Assembly (NCBI RefSeq): GCF_001953305.1
Contig: NZ_MTFE01000010.1
Coordinates: forward strand, 2,980,772-3,044,771
Source of the DNA: Cnuella takakiae
GTDB taxonomy: Bacteria; Bacteroidota; Bacteroidia; Chitinophagales; Chitinophagaceae
Reading direction: 5' to 3'
Length of the DNA: 64,000 nucleotides
Of this stretch, positions 42,395 through 50,372 are shown one piece after another (the stretch's first letter is position 1; every line of letters starts with the position of its first letter). Below the pieces are notes generated by a model. The model searched no databases and was not told the origin of the DNA. It saw only the letters and a program-made list of their open reading frames with translations. Both the position numbers and the translations under genes were made by a program.

Positions 42395-42733
42395 TTACTC
42401 TCCCAAAAACTGGCTCTGGTCAGGTACGGTGATTTCAACATCGCCGCTTTCATCATCCAGCAGTACGCACTGGCAGCCCAGGCGCGAATTGAGGCGGGGG
42501 TTAATAGCCCGGTCGATAAAATCTTCTTCCCGGTCCGAAAGCTCTTCTACCAGGTCCTCTCCTTTCTGCACATAAATATGGCAGGTGCTGCAGGCGCATA
42601 CACCGCCGCAGTTGTGGTGCAGTTCAATATCATTTTTCAGCAATACCTCCAGCAGGCTTTGTCCGGATTCGATATTCTGAAGGGTCACCGGCTCCAGCCC
42701 GCTTTGCTCAAAATTTATCTTGATCGTGTACAT
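42395..42733 (-). CDS. 2Fe-2S ferredoxin (adrenodoxin/ISC-Fdx type)
   Basis: 112 aa. The cluster ligands are C42, C48, C51 (HNCGGVCACSTC) and C87 (RLGCQC), with extra cysteines C46 and C89. HIYVQKGEDLVEELSDREEDFIDRA is typical of vertebrate-type ferredoxins used in Fe-S assembly or P450 reduction. The start at 42733 is supported by TACTTTTG 18 nt upstream. iscX follows downstream, separated by a repeat island. Confidence 0.92.
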   Translation of the reverse strand: MYTIKINFEQSGLEPVTLQNIESGQSLLEVLLKNDIELHHNCGGVCACSTCHIYVQKGEDLVEELSDREEDFIDRAINPRLNSRLGCQCVLLDDESGDVEITVPDQSQFLGE

Positions 42734-42751
42734 CGTTGTTCGTTTCGGTGG

Positions 42752-42759
42752 CAAAAGTA
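42752..42759 (-). promoter_or_regulatory. -7 element TACTTTTG of the ferredoxin gene
   Basis: Exact TAnnTTTG on the minus strand, 18 nt upstream of the ATG. Confidence 0.65.
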
Positions 42760-42783
42760 TTGCAAACCCGATTATTTATGTGG

Positions 42784-43542
42784 CTAAGCCTTTTGATTTT
42801 GAATACTTAGGGTAAAACGCTGGTACCATTCGGCAAGTGCAGGGTGATTGTTCAGTACCTCCAGGTGGCGTGCGATGGTGTTGGTATCCTGCCTTATGGC
42901 GGGGCCTGTTTGCGCTGCCAAAGGTGCTATTTCGTTGATCCTTTGGGCGGTTTCTGCAATAAGTGGCTGCAACAGGGCGAAATCTAGGCCCTCCTTCTGG
43001 CAATAATCCGCCATCAGCACATACAGGTGGTTGACAAAATTGTTGCAGAAAACAGCAGCAACGTGCAGCTTTAGCCGTGTTGCATCATCTGCTTCCATAA
43101 CATGGTGGGTAATACTGTGTGCCAGTTCGTCCAGCTTATCCAGGGTTGCAGCATCGCTTGCATCTATAATTATAGGTATGTCGGGCTGCCGGCCCAATTC
43201 CTTCTTCAGCGTTTGCAGGGGGTAAAAAACCCCTTGATGCGCGGTACCTTCCAGCACATTCAGCGGCACCGAGGCTGCCGTATGCACCACCGTACTTTCG
43301 GAAAGCTGCAGTTCCTGCACCACTTCTGCAATGGCAATATCGGAAACGGCAATCAGGTAAATATCAGCCTCCCGGTTTACAACCGACCAATAGTTGGTGC
43401 TCTCCGTATCCAGCTCATAGGCCAGGTCCGAAGCGGTTTTGGCATTGCGGCCATATACCTGCAATATCTCATGACCTGCCGCTTTCAGCCTCCGCCCCAG
43501 CACGCTGGCCGTATTACCCGTACCGATGATTACAATGTTCAT
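42784..43542 (-). CDS. Rossmann / DUF2520 dehydrogenase-like protein
   Basis: 252 aa. An NAD(P)-binding N-terminus (MNIVIIGTGNTASVLGRRLKAAGHEI) is joined to a C-terminal DUF2520 helical domain (about 125-250, with LKLHVAAVFCNNFVNHLYVLM). It resembles ketopantoate/pyrroline-carboxylate reductase-like enzymes; the substrate is unknown. It lies upstream of ferredoxin on the same strand, with a separate ferredoxin promoter between. Confidence 0.87.
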   Translation of the reverse strand: MNIVIIGTGNTASVLGRRLKAAGHEILQVYGRNAKTASDLAYELDTESTNYWSVVNREADIYLIAVSDIAIAEVVQELQLSESTVVHTAASVPLNVLEGTAHQGVFYPLQTLKKELGRQPDIPIIIDASDAATLDKLDELAHSITHHVMEADDATRLKLHVAAVFCNNFVNHLYVLMADYCQKEGLDFALLQPLIAETAQRINEIAPLAAQTGPAIRQDTNTIARHLEVLNNHPALAEWYQRFTLSIQNQKA

Positions 43543-43556
43543 AGCTATATTTGAAA

Positions 43557-43650
43557 GTCGGAAGAGACGGGAAAGACAGTAAAGACGGAAGCGATTACCG
43601 CTTCAAAAGTTTTTCTTTGCGGTCTTTTCCGTCTTTCCTGTCTTCAGACT
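43557..43650. repeat. Second GGAAAGACGG word-repeat island, divergent region
   Basis: Purine arm 43557-43591 and pyrimidine arm 43619-43650 face each other around a small AAGCG/CGCTT hairpin. The stretch 43572-43591 is identical to 8379-8398. Like the first site, it fills the space between divergent genes. Confidence 0.75.
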
Positions 43651-43655
43651 AATCT

Positions 43656-44498
43656 ATGCGTAAATCCCAAAAACTCGTTCTCCAGTTAATCCGGGCAAAA
43701 TTCACCTTTCTGAGCATCGTCTCCAAAAAGAAGGCAGCAAAGGAAGCATTCAAATTGTTTTGCACCCCGCAGCACCGCAACACCAAGGAACCTCCCCGCA
43801 TCTTTTCCGAAGCGGAAAACCTCCGCTTTGAATGGGATGGTTACCAGATTCAGGGCTACCGTTGGAACAAAGGCGCCGGCAAGCGGGTGATGATCCTGCA
43901 TGGCTTTGAAAGCAGCATCGTCAATTTCGACCGGTATGTGCGGCCGCTGATGAAAAAAGGCTATGAAGTGCTGGGCTTTGACGCACCGGGACACGGCCGC
44001 AGTACCGGCAAAGAGATTCATGCCCGTATGTACAAAGCTTTTATCCTCCACCTGGTACAGCAGTACGGACCCGTGCAGTCCTTTTTGGCACACTCCCTTG
44101 GCGGACTTGCGGTAAGCCTTGCCCTTGAAGATATACCCCATGATGCCAATACCCGGGTAGCACTGGTAGCGCCGGCAACGGAAACTACTACCGCCATCCG
44201 TTCTTATTTCAAGTTCCTGCAGTTGGACGAAGGCTTGCGGGGAGAATTTGAAAAACTGATCCAGAAGATCGGCGGCGAACCCTCTTCCTGGTACAGTGTA
44301 TCGCGGGCGGTGCCCAACCTGAAAGCAACCATATTATGGTGTCACGATAAGGGCGACGACCTCACCCCTTTTTCGGACGTTGCGCCTGTAGTGGCCCAAA
44401 ATCATCCGCATATTACTTTCCGTTTTTCAGAAGGTTTGGGTCACCGCCGCATTTACCGCGACAACAATACCTCGCGGGCCATTCTTGAGTTTTTATAA
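43656..44498 (+). CDS. Alpha/beta hydrolase
   Basis: 280 aa. The oxyanion motif HGFESS, strand motif GFDAPGHGRSTG, nucleophile elbow AHSLGGLAV (Ser), a probable acid in CHDKGDDLTPF and the catalytic His in EGLGHRRIYRD are all seen. There is no signal peptide. The substrate is unknown. The SGNH hydrolase gene begins 8 nt after its stop. Confidence 0.88.
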   Translation: MRKSQKLVLQLIRAKFTFLSIVSKKKAAKEAFKLFCTPQHRNTKEPPRIFSEAENLRFEWDGYQIQGYRWNKGAGKRVMILHGFESSIVNFDRYVRPLMKKGYEVLGFDAPGHGRSTGKEIHARMYKAFILHLVQQYGPVQSFLAHSLGGLAVSLALEDIPHDANTRVALVAPATETTTAIRSYFKFLQLDEGLRGEFEKLIQKIGGEPSSWYSVSRAVPNLKATILWCHDKGDDLTPFSDVAPVVAQNHPHITFRFSEGLGHRRIYRDNNTSRAILEFL

Positions 44499-44506
44499 AA
44501 GATGTT

Positions 44507-45211
44507 TTGAATAGAATTTTTCATTCCTGCCTGTTATTATTAATAAGTGTGGCCCCCTTATTTGCAGGAGCGCAAAAGAGGCCGGCACAATCAAAGTACC
44601 TTTCCATGAAACAGCCACTTACCTACCTGGCATTGGGCGACTCGTATACTGTTGGCGAGGCGGTAAACCTCCGGGAGTCTTTCCCCTACCAAACGGTTTC
44701 GCTGTTGCGGGAAAAAGGTTTTGCTTTGGCAGCCCCTGAAATAGTGGCTACCACCGGCTGGACCACCGATGAACTGGCTGCGGCAATTGCAGGCCACCGT
44801 TTTTTACCCCATTACGACCTGGTGAGCCTGCTCATTGGTGTGAACAACCAATACCGCGGCAGGGCACTGGATAACTTTCGGGAGGAGTTTAAGGAATTGT
44901 TGGCTGCCGCCATCCGTTTTGCCGGTGATAAAAAGGACAGGGTTTTCGTTTTAAGCATCCCCGATTATGGCGTTACTCCTTTTGCCAAAGACCGCAACCC
45001 CGAAAAGATTGGCAGGGAACTGGATGCCTATAATGCAGCAGCAAAAGCAATTTGCGAGAGCGCTGGGGTCGTTTTCCTGGACCTGAGCACCGGTTTTCGG
45101 AAAGCTGCACAGGATCCGCAGTTAGTTGCAACCGACGGATTGCATCCTTCGGGAAAAGCTTACCAAGAGTGGGCACAGGCGCTTGCAAATGCGGCACAAA
45201 CTGCCCTTTGA
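44507..45211 (+). CDS. SGNH/GDSL hydrolase, probably secreted (TTG start)
   Basis: 234 aa read from TTG at 44507, which gives a plausible signal peptide (NRIFHSCLLLLISVAPLFAGAQ). A later ATG at 44608 (MKQPLTYLALGDSYTVGEA) would give a cytoplasmic form that starts just before the GDS block. SGNH residues: Ser in GDSYT, Gly in ATTGWTTDE, Asn in LLIGVNNQYRG, and Asp/His in DGLHPSG. It is coupled to the upstream alpha/beta hydrolase. Confidence 0.85.
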   Translation: MNRIFHSCLLLLISVAPLFAGAQKRPAQSKYLSMKQPLTYLALGDSYTVGEAVNLRESFPYQTVSLLREKGFALAAPEIVATTGWTTDELAAAIAGHRFLPHYDLVSLLIGVNNQYRGRALDNFREEFKELLAAAIRFAGDKKDRVFVLSIPDYGVTPFAKDRNPEKIGRELDAYNAAAKAICESAGVVFLDLSTGFRKAAQDPQLVATDGLHPSGKAYQEWAQALANAAQTAL

Positions 45212-45270
45212 TTCCCGTTTTTGAACCACTGCCTCAACAGTTCGTTTACCATTTATACATTTTCTTGCGC

Positions 45271-45278
45271 TATACTTG
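45271..45278 (+). promoter_or_regulatory. Probable -7 element TATACTTG of topA
   Basis: One mismatch to TAnnTTTG, 42 nt before the topA ATG. Confidence 0.4.
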
Positions 45279-45320
45279 CAAAGTCCGAAGCGTTAAGCAC
45301 ACATAAAGAAAAGGAAGAAT

Positions 45321-47909
45321 ATGCCGAAGAATCTGCTCATTGTGGAGTCGCCTGCCAAAGCTAAAACCATTGAAAAAATACTCGGTTCCGACTTTGAGGT
45401 TAAGAGCTGCTATGGCCACATCCGCGACCTGGAGAAGGACGATATGGGCATTGATATAAAAAACAACTTCCAACCCCGTTATACGGTACCCGAAGAAAAA
45501 AGGAAAGTGGTTGCCGAGCTAAAATCGCTTGCTAAAAAGAGCAACGAAGTATGGCTGGCAACGGATGAGGACCGCGAAGGTGAGGCCATCAGCTGGCACC
45601 TTTGCGAAGTACTGGGGCTGGATCCTTATACTACCAAACGGATCGTTTTTCACGAGATCACCAAGCCTGCCATTCAGAAGGCGGTACAAAAACCACGCAC
45701 GGTTAATATGGACCTGGTAAATGCCCAGCAGGCACGCCGGGTGCTTGACCGCATCGTGGGTTTTGAACTAAGCCCTGTACTCTGGCGCAAGATGAGCATG
45801 AAGAACAACCTGAGTGCCGGCCGTGTACAATCCGTTGCCGTAAGGTTGGTAGCCGACAGGGAGCGGGAAATCAACGCATTTACCGCACAGAGCAGTTTTA
45901 AGATTGAAGCCATCTTTACCGCACCCGATGCTGCAGGCCGCAAAATTACTTTCAAGGCCGAGGGCAGCCGCTTCGACCAGGTAGAAGGTGCCGAAAAGTT
46001 CCTGAATGATTGTAAAGGCGCCACCTATACGGTGAAAGATATCCAGGTAAAACCAACGCGTCGTTCGCCGGCAGCGCCTTTTACCACTTCTACCCTGCAG
46101 CAGGAAGCCAGCCGCAAACTGGGATACAGTGTAAGCCGCACCATGCAGATCGCACAACGACTGTATGAAAACGGTTATATCACTTATATGCGTACCGACA
46201 GCGTTAGCCTAAGTGAAACCGCGGTAGGCGATATCCGCAACCAGGTGCAGAGCAGCTTTGGCGAGCGCTACTTCCAGGCACGCAAATTCAAGAACAAGAA
46301 CGAGTCGGCGCAGGAAGCCCACGAAGCCATCCGCCCCACCTATATGAGCAATACCTCGGTGCCCGATGCCGAGAGCCGCCGCCTGTACGAACTGATCTGG
46401 AAACGCACGATGGCCTCGCAAATGGCCGATGCGGAACTTGAAAAGACCATTGCCAAAATTGGCGTGAGCACCAATAATGCGGAACTCACAGCAACCGGCG
46501 AGGTGATGAAGTTTGAAGGCTTTATTAAGGTATACCGCGAGGACAAGGACGAAGAGGATATCATGGACGGAGAAGACGGCGCCGAAGGCGTACTGCCTCC
46601 CTTGCGTACCGGCCAGCAATTGCCCCTCACCCAGATGCAGGCCATTGAACGTTTTACCCGTGCCCTGCCCCGTTACACGGAAGCTTCCCTTGTTAAAAAA
46701 CTGGAAGAACTCGGTATCGGCCGTCCTTCCACGTATGCACCTACCATCTCTACCATCCTCAAAAGGGGATATGTAGAAAAGCGCGATAAAGAAGGCATTC
46801 AGCGTGCTTACCGGGTGCTTACCCTGGCTGCAGATAACATCAGCAAAAAGACTGAAACCGAAAACACAGGTGCCGAAAAGGCCAAGCTTTTCCCAACCGA
46901 TCTTGGTTTGGTGGTTACCGACTTTTTAAAGCAATACTTCGACGACATCATGGACTACGGGTTCACAGCCCGTATCGAGGAAGAGTTTGATGAAGTGGCC
47001 CGCGGCCGGATGCGCTGGAGCAAGATGATCGACGAGTTCTACAACCCGTTTAAAAAGGATGTAGACAATACCATCGTGAACGCGGAGCGCATCAAAGGCG
47101 AACGGGAATTGGGCAAAGATCCATCTTCAGGCAAACAGGTAGTTGCCCGCATGGGCCGGTATGGACCCATGGTGCAGATTGGCAGTACCGAAGATGAAGA
47201 GAAACCCCGTTTTGCAAGGCTGAAGCCCAACCAAAGCATTGAAACAATCTCCTACGATGAAGCGCTGGACCTGTTTAAACTGCCCCTCTCCTTGGGTAGC
47301 CACGAAGGGCAGGAAGTTTCGGTAAATGCCGGCCGCTTTGGTCCTTATGTAAAATTTGGGGAGCAGTTTATTTCCCTGCCCAAGGGCAAGGATCCGCTGG
47401 ATGTGACTATCGAGGAAGCTATTTCCCTGATAGCAGAAAAGCAGGAAGCCGATGCGCCCATTGGGTATTTTGAAAGTGCCCCCGTAACCAAGGGTAAAGG
47501 CCGCTTTGGTCCTTTTATTAAGTGGAATGATATTTTTATCAATGTTCCCAAGGCTTACAATTTCGACCATCTTACCCAAAAGGACATTGACGAACTGGTA
47601 ACCAAAAAGCTGGAAAAAGAAAGCAACCGCTTCATTAAGCAGTTTCCTGCCGAAAAGATTTCGATTGAAAACGGCCGTTGGGGTCCTTTCATCCGATTTG
47701 GTAAAAAGATGCTGAAGCTGGATCGCAAGCCTAATGGCGAAAAATACACTGCAGAGGAACTGGTAGATGTAGATGTGGAAGCCATCAAGAAAATGATTGA
47801 AGCCCAGGTGCCCGGTGCTTTTACCAAGAAAGCAGCGGCAAAGGCGCCTGCAAAAAAATCGGCTGCGAAAAAAACAACCGCAAAGAAAACCACCACCCGT
47901 AAAAAATAA
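45321..47909 (+). CDS. topA: DNA topoisomerase I
   Basis: 862-aa type IA topoisomerase that relaxes negative supercoils. The TOPRIM domain starts LLIVESPAKAKTIEKILG and has ATDEDREGEAISWH (acidic triad). The active-site Tyr289 lies in ITYMRTDSVSLS. The C-terminal part has no Cys4 zinc fingers but several topoisomerase C-terminal repeats (GRFGPYVKFG, GRFGPFIKWN, GRWGPFIRFG) and a Lys/Ala/Thr-rich basic tail. The SirB1-like gene begins 21 nt downstream. Confidence 0.97.
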   Translation: MPKNLLIVESPAKAKTIEKILGSDFEVKSCYGHIRDLEKDDMGIDIKNNFQPRYTVPEEKRKVVAELKSLAKKSNEVWLATDEDREGEAISWHLCEVLGLDPYTTKRIVFHEITKPAIQKAVQKPRTVNMDLVNAQQARRVLDRIVGFELSPVLWRKMSMKNNLSAGRVQSVAVRLVADREREINAFTAQSSFKIEAIFTAPDAAGRKITFKAEGSRFDQVEGAEKFLNDCKGATYTVKDIQVKPTRRSPAAPFTTSTLQQEASRKLGYSVSRTMQIAQRLYENGYITYMRTDSVSLSETAVGDIRNQVQSSFGERYFQARKFKNKNESAQEAHEAIRPTYMSNTSVPDAESRRLYELIWKRTMASQMADAELEKTIAKIGVSTNNAELTATGEVMKFEGFIKVYREDKDEEDIMDGEDGAEGVLPPLRTGQQLPLTQMQAIERFTRALPRYTEASLVKKLEELGIGRPSTYAPTISTILKRGYVEKRDKEGIQRAYRVLTLAADNISKKTETENTGAEKAKLFPTDLGLVVTDFLKQYFDDIMDYGFTARIEEEFDEVARGRMRWSKMIDEFYNPFKKDVDNTIVNAERIKGERELGKDPSSGKQVVARMGRYGPMVQIGSTEDEEKPRFARLKPNQSIETISYDEALDLFKLPLSLGSHEGQEVSVNAGRFGPYVKFGEQFISLPKGKDPLDVTIEEAISLIAEKQEADAPIGYFESAPVTKGKGRFGPFIKWNDIFINVPKAYNFDHLTQKDIDELVTKKLEKESNRFIKQFPAEKISIENGRWGPFIRFGKKMLKLDRKPNGEKYTAEELVDVDVEAIKKMIEAQVPGAFTKKAAAKAPAKKSAAKKTTAKKTTTRKK

Positions 47910-47930
47910 CCGCCGGAGAGGCTTGTGCAG

Positions 47931-48797
47931 ATGGAAGCAAACAGAGAGATATCGGCCTTGTTGCAACTGATAGATGACCCGGACGAAGAAGTGTTTGGTG
48001 TGATCCAGGAACGTATTGTCGGATATGGCAAACCCATTATTCCCAGCCTAGAAAACCTTTGGGAAAACACACCCGACGAAGAGATACAAAACAGGATCGA
48101 AATGCTGATCCACCGGCTTCATTACACCGACCTTACCGAAGATTTCAGGCAGTGGAGTGTGGCCGGCCATTTCGACCTGATGGTAGGATGCCTGCTGGCA
48201 GCCAAGTTTCAGTATCCCGACCTGTCTACCGCGCCGGTGCTGCTGGAAGTGGAAAAAATCCGCCGCAACATCTGGCTGGAATTGAATAACTACCTCACGC
48301 CCCTGGAGCAGATCCGGATTGTTACCGGTATTTTATATGGATACTATGGATTGAAGGGCACTGAAACCTCGGCGGCTCACCTCAACGATTTCCTGTTGCC
48401 CCGGGTATTGGAAAGCAAGAAGGGCAACCAACTGAGCAACGGTATTCTTTACCTGATTCTTTGCGAGATGCTGGACATCCCCGTACGTGCCATCAATATT
48501 CCCAAGCAGTTTGTACTGGCTTTTTTTAAACCCGGCTACTCCGAAGAACTGGGTGATGATTACGCCACCAAGGTGGAGTTCTATATTGAACCCGCATCAG
48601 GCCAGGTATTTTCGCAAAAGGATGTAGAGAGTTATTTCAAACGCATTTCTGTGCCTTCGGTACCCTCCTACTACAAGCCCCTTTCCAATAAGCGGGTGAT
48701 CCAACACCTGCTGGAGGAAATGGCGCAATGCTTTATAGAGGAAAAAAACAGCTACAAGAAAAACGAATTGTTGCTGCTGGCTTCCATGCTCGACTAA
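47931..48797 (+). CDS. SirB1/transglutaminase-like family protein
   Basis: 288 aa. The N-terminal helical region (ISALLQLIDDPDEEVFGVIQERI) is followed by the SirB1-like transglutaminase domain: LNNYLTPLEQIRIVTGILYGYYGLKG, GNQLSNGILYLILCEMLDIPVRAINIPKQFVLAF, and YIEPASGQVFSQKDVESYFKR. The usual catalytic cysteine position (after S-x-G) is not evident as a Cys; the motif reads LSNGILYL, so catalytic activity is doubtful. It is probably cotranscribed with topA. Confidence 0.8.
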   Translation: MEANREISALLQLIDDPDEEVFGVIQERIVGYGKPIIPSLENLWENTPDEEIQNRIEMLIHRLHYTDLTEDFRQWSVAGHFDLMVGCLLAAKFQYPDLSTAPVLLEVEKIRRNIWLELNNYLTPLEQIRIVTGILYGYYGLKGTETSAAHLNDFLLPRVLESKKGNQLSNGILYLILCEMLDIPVRAINIPKQFVLAFFKPGYSEELGDDYATKVEFYIEPASGQVFSQKDVESYFKRISVPSVPSYYKPLSNKRVIQHLLEEMAQCFIEEKNSYKKNELLLLASMLD

Positions 48798-48805
48798 ACT
48801 CCTTG

Positions 48806-48885
48806 CGCCCATTGTATTTGGCTGTTGTGTTGCAGGTTTTACTTTCCAACCATGCTAACAAAAGCAATACAATGGGCGTTTTTTT
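48806..48885 (+). terminator. Long-loop terminator after the topA operon
   Basis: CGCCCATTGTATT (48806-48818) pairs with AATACAATGGGCG (48866-48878), 47-nt loop, followed by seven T (48879-48885). Confidence 0.7.
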
Positions 48886-48911
48886 ATAATTCACCCTTTG
48901 TACATTCGGGC

Positions 48912-49250
48912 ATGATCCCGATTAGTTGGCCCGACTTTGAAAAAATAGATATCAGAACCGGTACCATCATTGGCGCACAGGCGTTTCCGAAAGCAAGAAA
49001 GCCTGCTTACCAATTAACCATTGATTTCGGCCCGGAACTGGGCGTTCGGAAATCTTCTGCCCAGATTACTGCACACTACACTCCCGATGCCCTTGTGGGG
49101 CAACAAGTAGTAGCGGTGGTTAACTTTCCACCCAAACAAATAGCCAATTTTATTTCTGATTGCCTGGTACTGGGCGTGTACGATGATGCTGGTGACGTGG
49201 TGTTGCTGCAACCCAAGCACGAAGTATCCAACGGTCAAAAAATAGGATGA
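48912..49250 (+). CDS. csaA: CsaA-type tRNA-binding / chaperone protein
   Basis: 112-aa OB-fold protein: WPDFEKIDIRTGTIIGAQAFPKARKPAYQLTIDFG, then SSAQITAHYTPDALVGQQVVAVVNFPPKQIANFISDCLVLGV, the CsaA signature. Relatives act as export chaperones and bind tRNA. The start at 48912 is chosen on family length. Its stop overlaps the start of ogt (ATGATG), so the two are coupled. Confidence 0.92.
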   Translation: MIPISWPDFEKIDIRTGTIIGAQAFPKARKPAYQLTIDFGPELGVRKSSAQITAHYTPDALVGQQVVAVVNFPPKQIANFISDCLVLGVYDDAGDVVLLQPKHEVSNGQKIG

Positions 49251-49735
49251 TGTTCCGAAAAATATTCCATTCCCCTATCGGGACCATTGATATGCAAGCC
49301 ACCAATGAGGGCATAACCCTTTTGGGCTTTGTGGAAAATGCCGAAGAGGTTTTTGATACTTCCAATTCCATTTTGGAGCAGGCCTGTATTCAATTAACCG
49401 AATACTTCAATGGGCAGCGCATCCAATTTGAAGTGCCTTTGGCACAGAGTGGTACCGCTTTTCAAAAAGACATATGGCAATTGTTGTCGCAGATACCATT
49501 TGGTACTACAACTTCTTACCACGCTTTAGCTCAAACCTACGGTGATGTAAAAGCGATCCGGGCCATCGCTTCTGCTAATGGAAAAAATAATATTGCCATC
49601 CTTGTACCCTGTCACCGGGTCATTGGCAGCAATGGCGAACTCACTGGCTTTGCCTGGGGACTGGAGCGCAAACGTTGGTTATTGGAGCATGAGGCAAGGC
49701 TGAGTGGTAAAACCTTGCAGGCTAGAATGTTTTGA
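49247..49735 (+). CDS. ogt: Methylated-DNA-protein-cysteine methyltransferase
   Basis: 162-aa suicide repair protein for O6-alkylguanine. The acceptor Cys122 is in VPCHRVIGSNGELTGFAWGLERK; the helix-turn-helix region is QIPFGTTTSYHALAQTYGDVKAIRAIASANGKN. ATG at 49247 and 49250 are both possible. It lies immediately downstream of csaA with a 4-nt overlap. Confidence 0.95.
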   Translation: MMFRKIFHSPIGTIDMQATNEGITLLGFVENAEEVFDTSNSILEQACIQLTEYFNGQRIQFEVPLAQSGTAFQKDIWQLLSQIPFGTTTSYHALAQTYGDVKAIRAIASANGKNNIAILVPCHRVIGSNGELTGFAWGLERKRWLLEHEARLSGKTLQARMF

Positions 49736-49825
49736 TTTTGGATTGGTGATTTCGGATTTCGGTTTTTGTTTGCAAAACAGGAACATTACCTGCTTTCCCT
49801 TCCTAAATCCGAAATCACCAATCCA
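49735..49825. repeat. GATTTCGGATTT inverted word repeat between ogt and cdd
   Basis: 21-bp perfect stem 49739-49759 / 49805-49825 containing GATTGGTGATTTCGGATTT, 45-nt loop. It begins within the ogt stop region and ends 3 nt before the cdd stop; it may terminate both convergent genes. Confidence 0.8.
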
Positions 49826-49828
49826 CTA

Positions 49829-50314
49829 TCATTTGAGTTCTTCGCTGGTAAAAGCCAGCGGCAACAATTGGCTTACATTTTCAATTACGTATACGGGTCC
49901 TTCCATGCCACCCAGGATCAACCGGATTGGGTGTTTCATGCGGCCTTCAAATTCCTGTAATGACTGGCGGCACATACCGCATGGCGAAATAGGGTGATCG
50001 CTGGGTTGCCCTTCACCCTGGTAGCTGATGGCCATGACCTCTATGGGGGTTTCGGGGTAATCGGATGATACGGTGGCCAGCAGTACCCGCTCGGCGCAAA
50101 GCGCCATGGGATAAGCTGCATTTTCCTGGTTGGCGCCGGAAAGTATTTCCCCATTAGCCAGTAGGGCAGCTGCACCTACATGAAAATGCGAGTAGGGTGC
50201 ATACGATTTGTTTGTGGCCTTGCGGGCTTCCAACAACAAGTTTTTGTCCGCTTCCATCATCTCCGCTATGCTATCGAATACCTGATAATTAAACTCGAAT
50301 TTTTGTTCCTTCAT
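49829..50314 (-). CDS. cdd: Cytidine deaminase
   Basis: 161-aa zinc enzyme converting cytidine to uridine. Zinc/catalytic residues: CAE in NAAYPMALCAERVLL and PCGMC in SPCGMCRQSLQEF; SYAPYSHFHVGAA and GANQENAAYP bind substrate. The start at 50314 (MKEQKFEF) is chosen because the longer frame runs back through the lepB terminator. Confidence 0.95.
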   Translation of the reverse strand: MKEQKFEFNYQVFDSIAEMMEADKNLLLEARKATNKSYAPYSHFHVGAAALLANGEILSGANQENAAYPMALCAERVLLATVSSDYPETPIEVMAISYQGEGQPSDHPISPCGMCRQSLQEFEGRMKHPIRLILGGMEGPVYVIENVSQLLPLAFTSEELK

Positions 50315-50336
50315 ACGCAAGGTTTGTCGACAAAAA

Positions 50337-50358
50337 CGCCCCTGTTCTTTCAGGGGCG
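50337..50358 (-). terminator. lepB terminator
   Basis: CGCCCCTG (50337-50344) pairs with CAGGGGCG (50351-50358), 6-nt loop, followed on the minus strand by TTTTTG. Confidence 0.8.
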
Positions 50359-50372
50359 GTTCTAAAGGTAAT

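Noticed and set aside
48825-48911. N-terminal extension of CsaA
   Set aside because: It would be translated from the terminator loop and stem; CsaA proteins are about 110 aa, matching the ATG at 48912.
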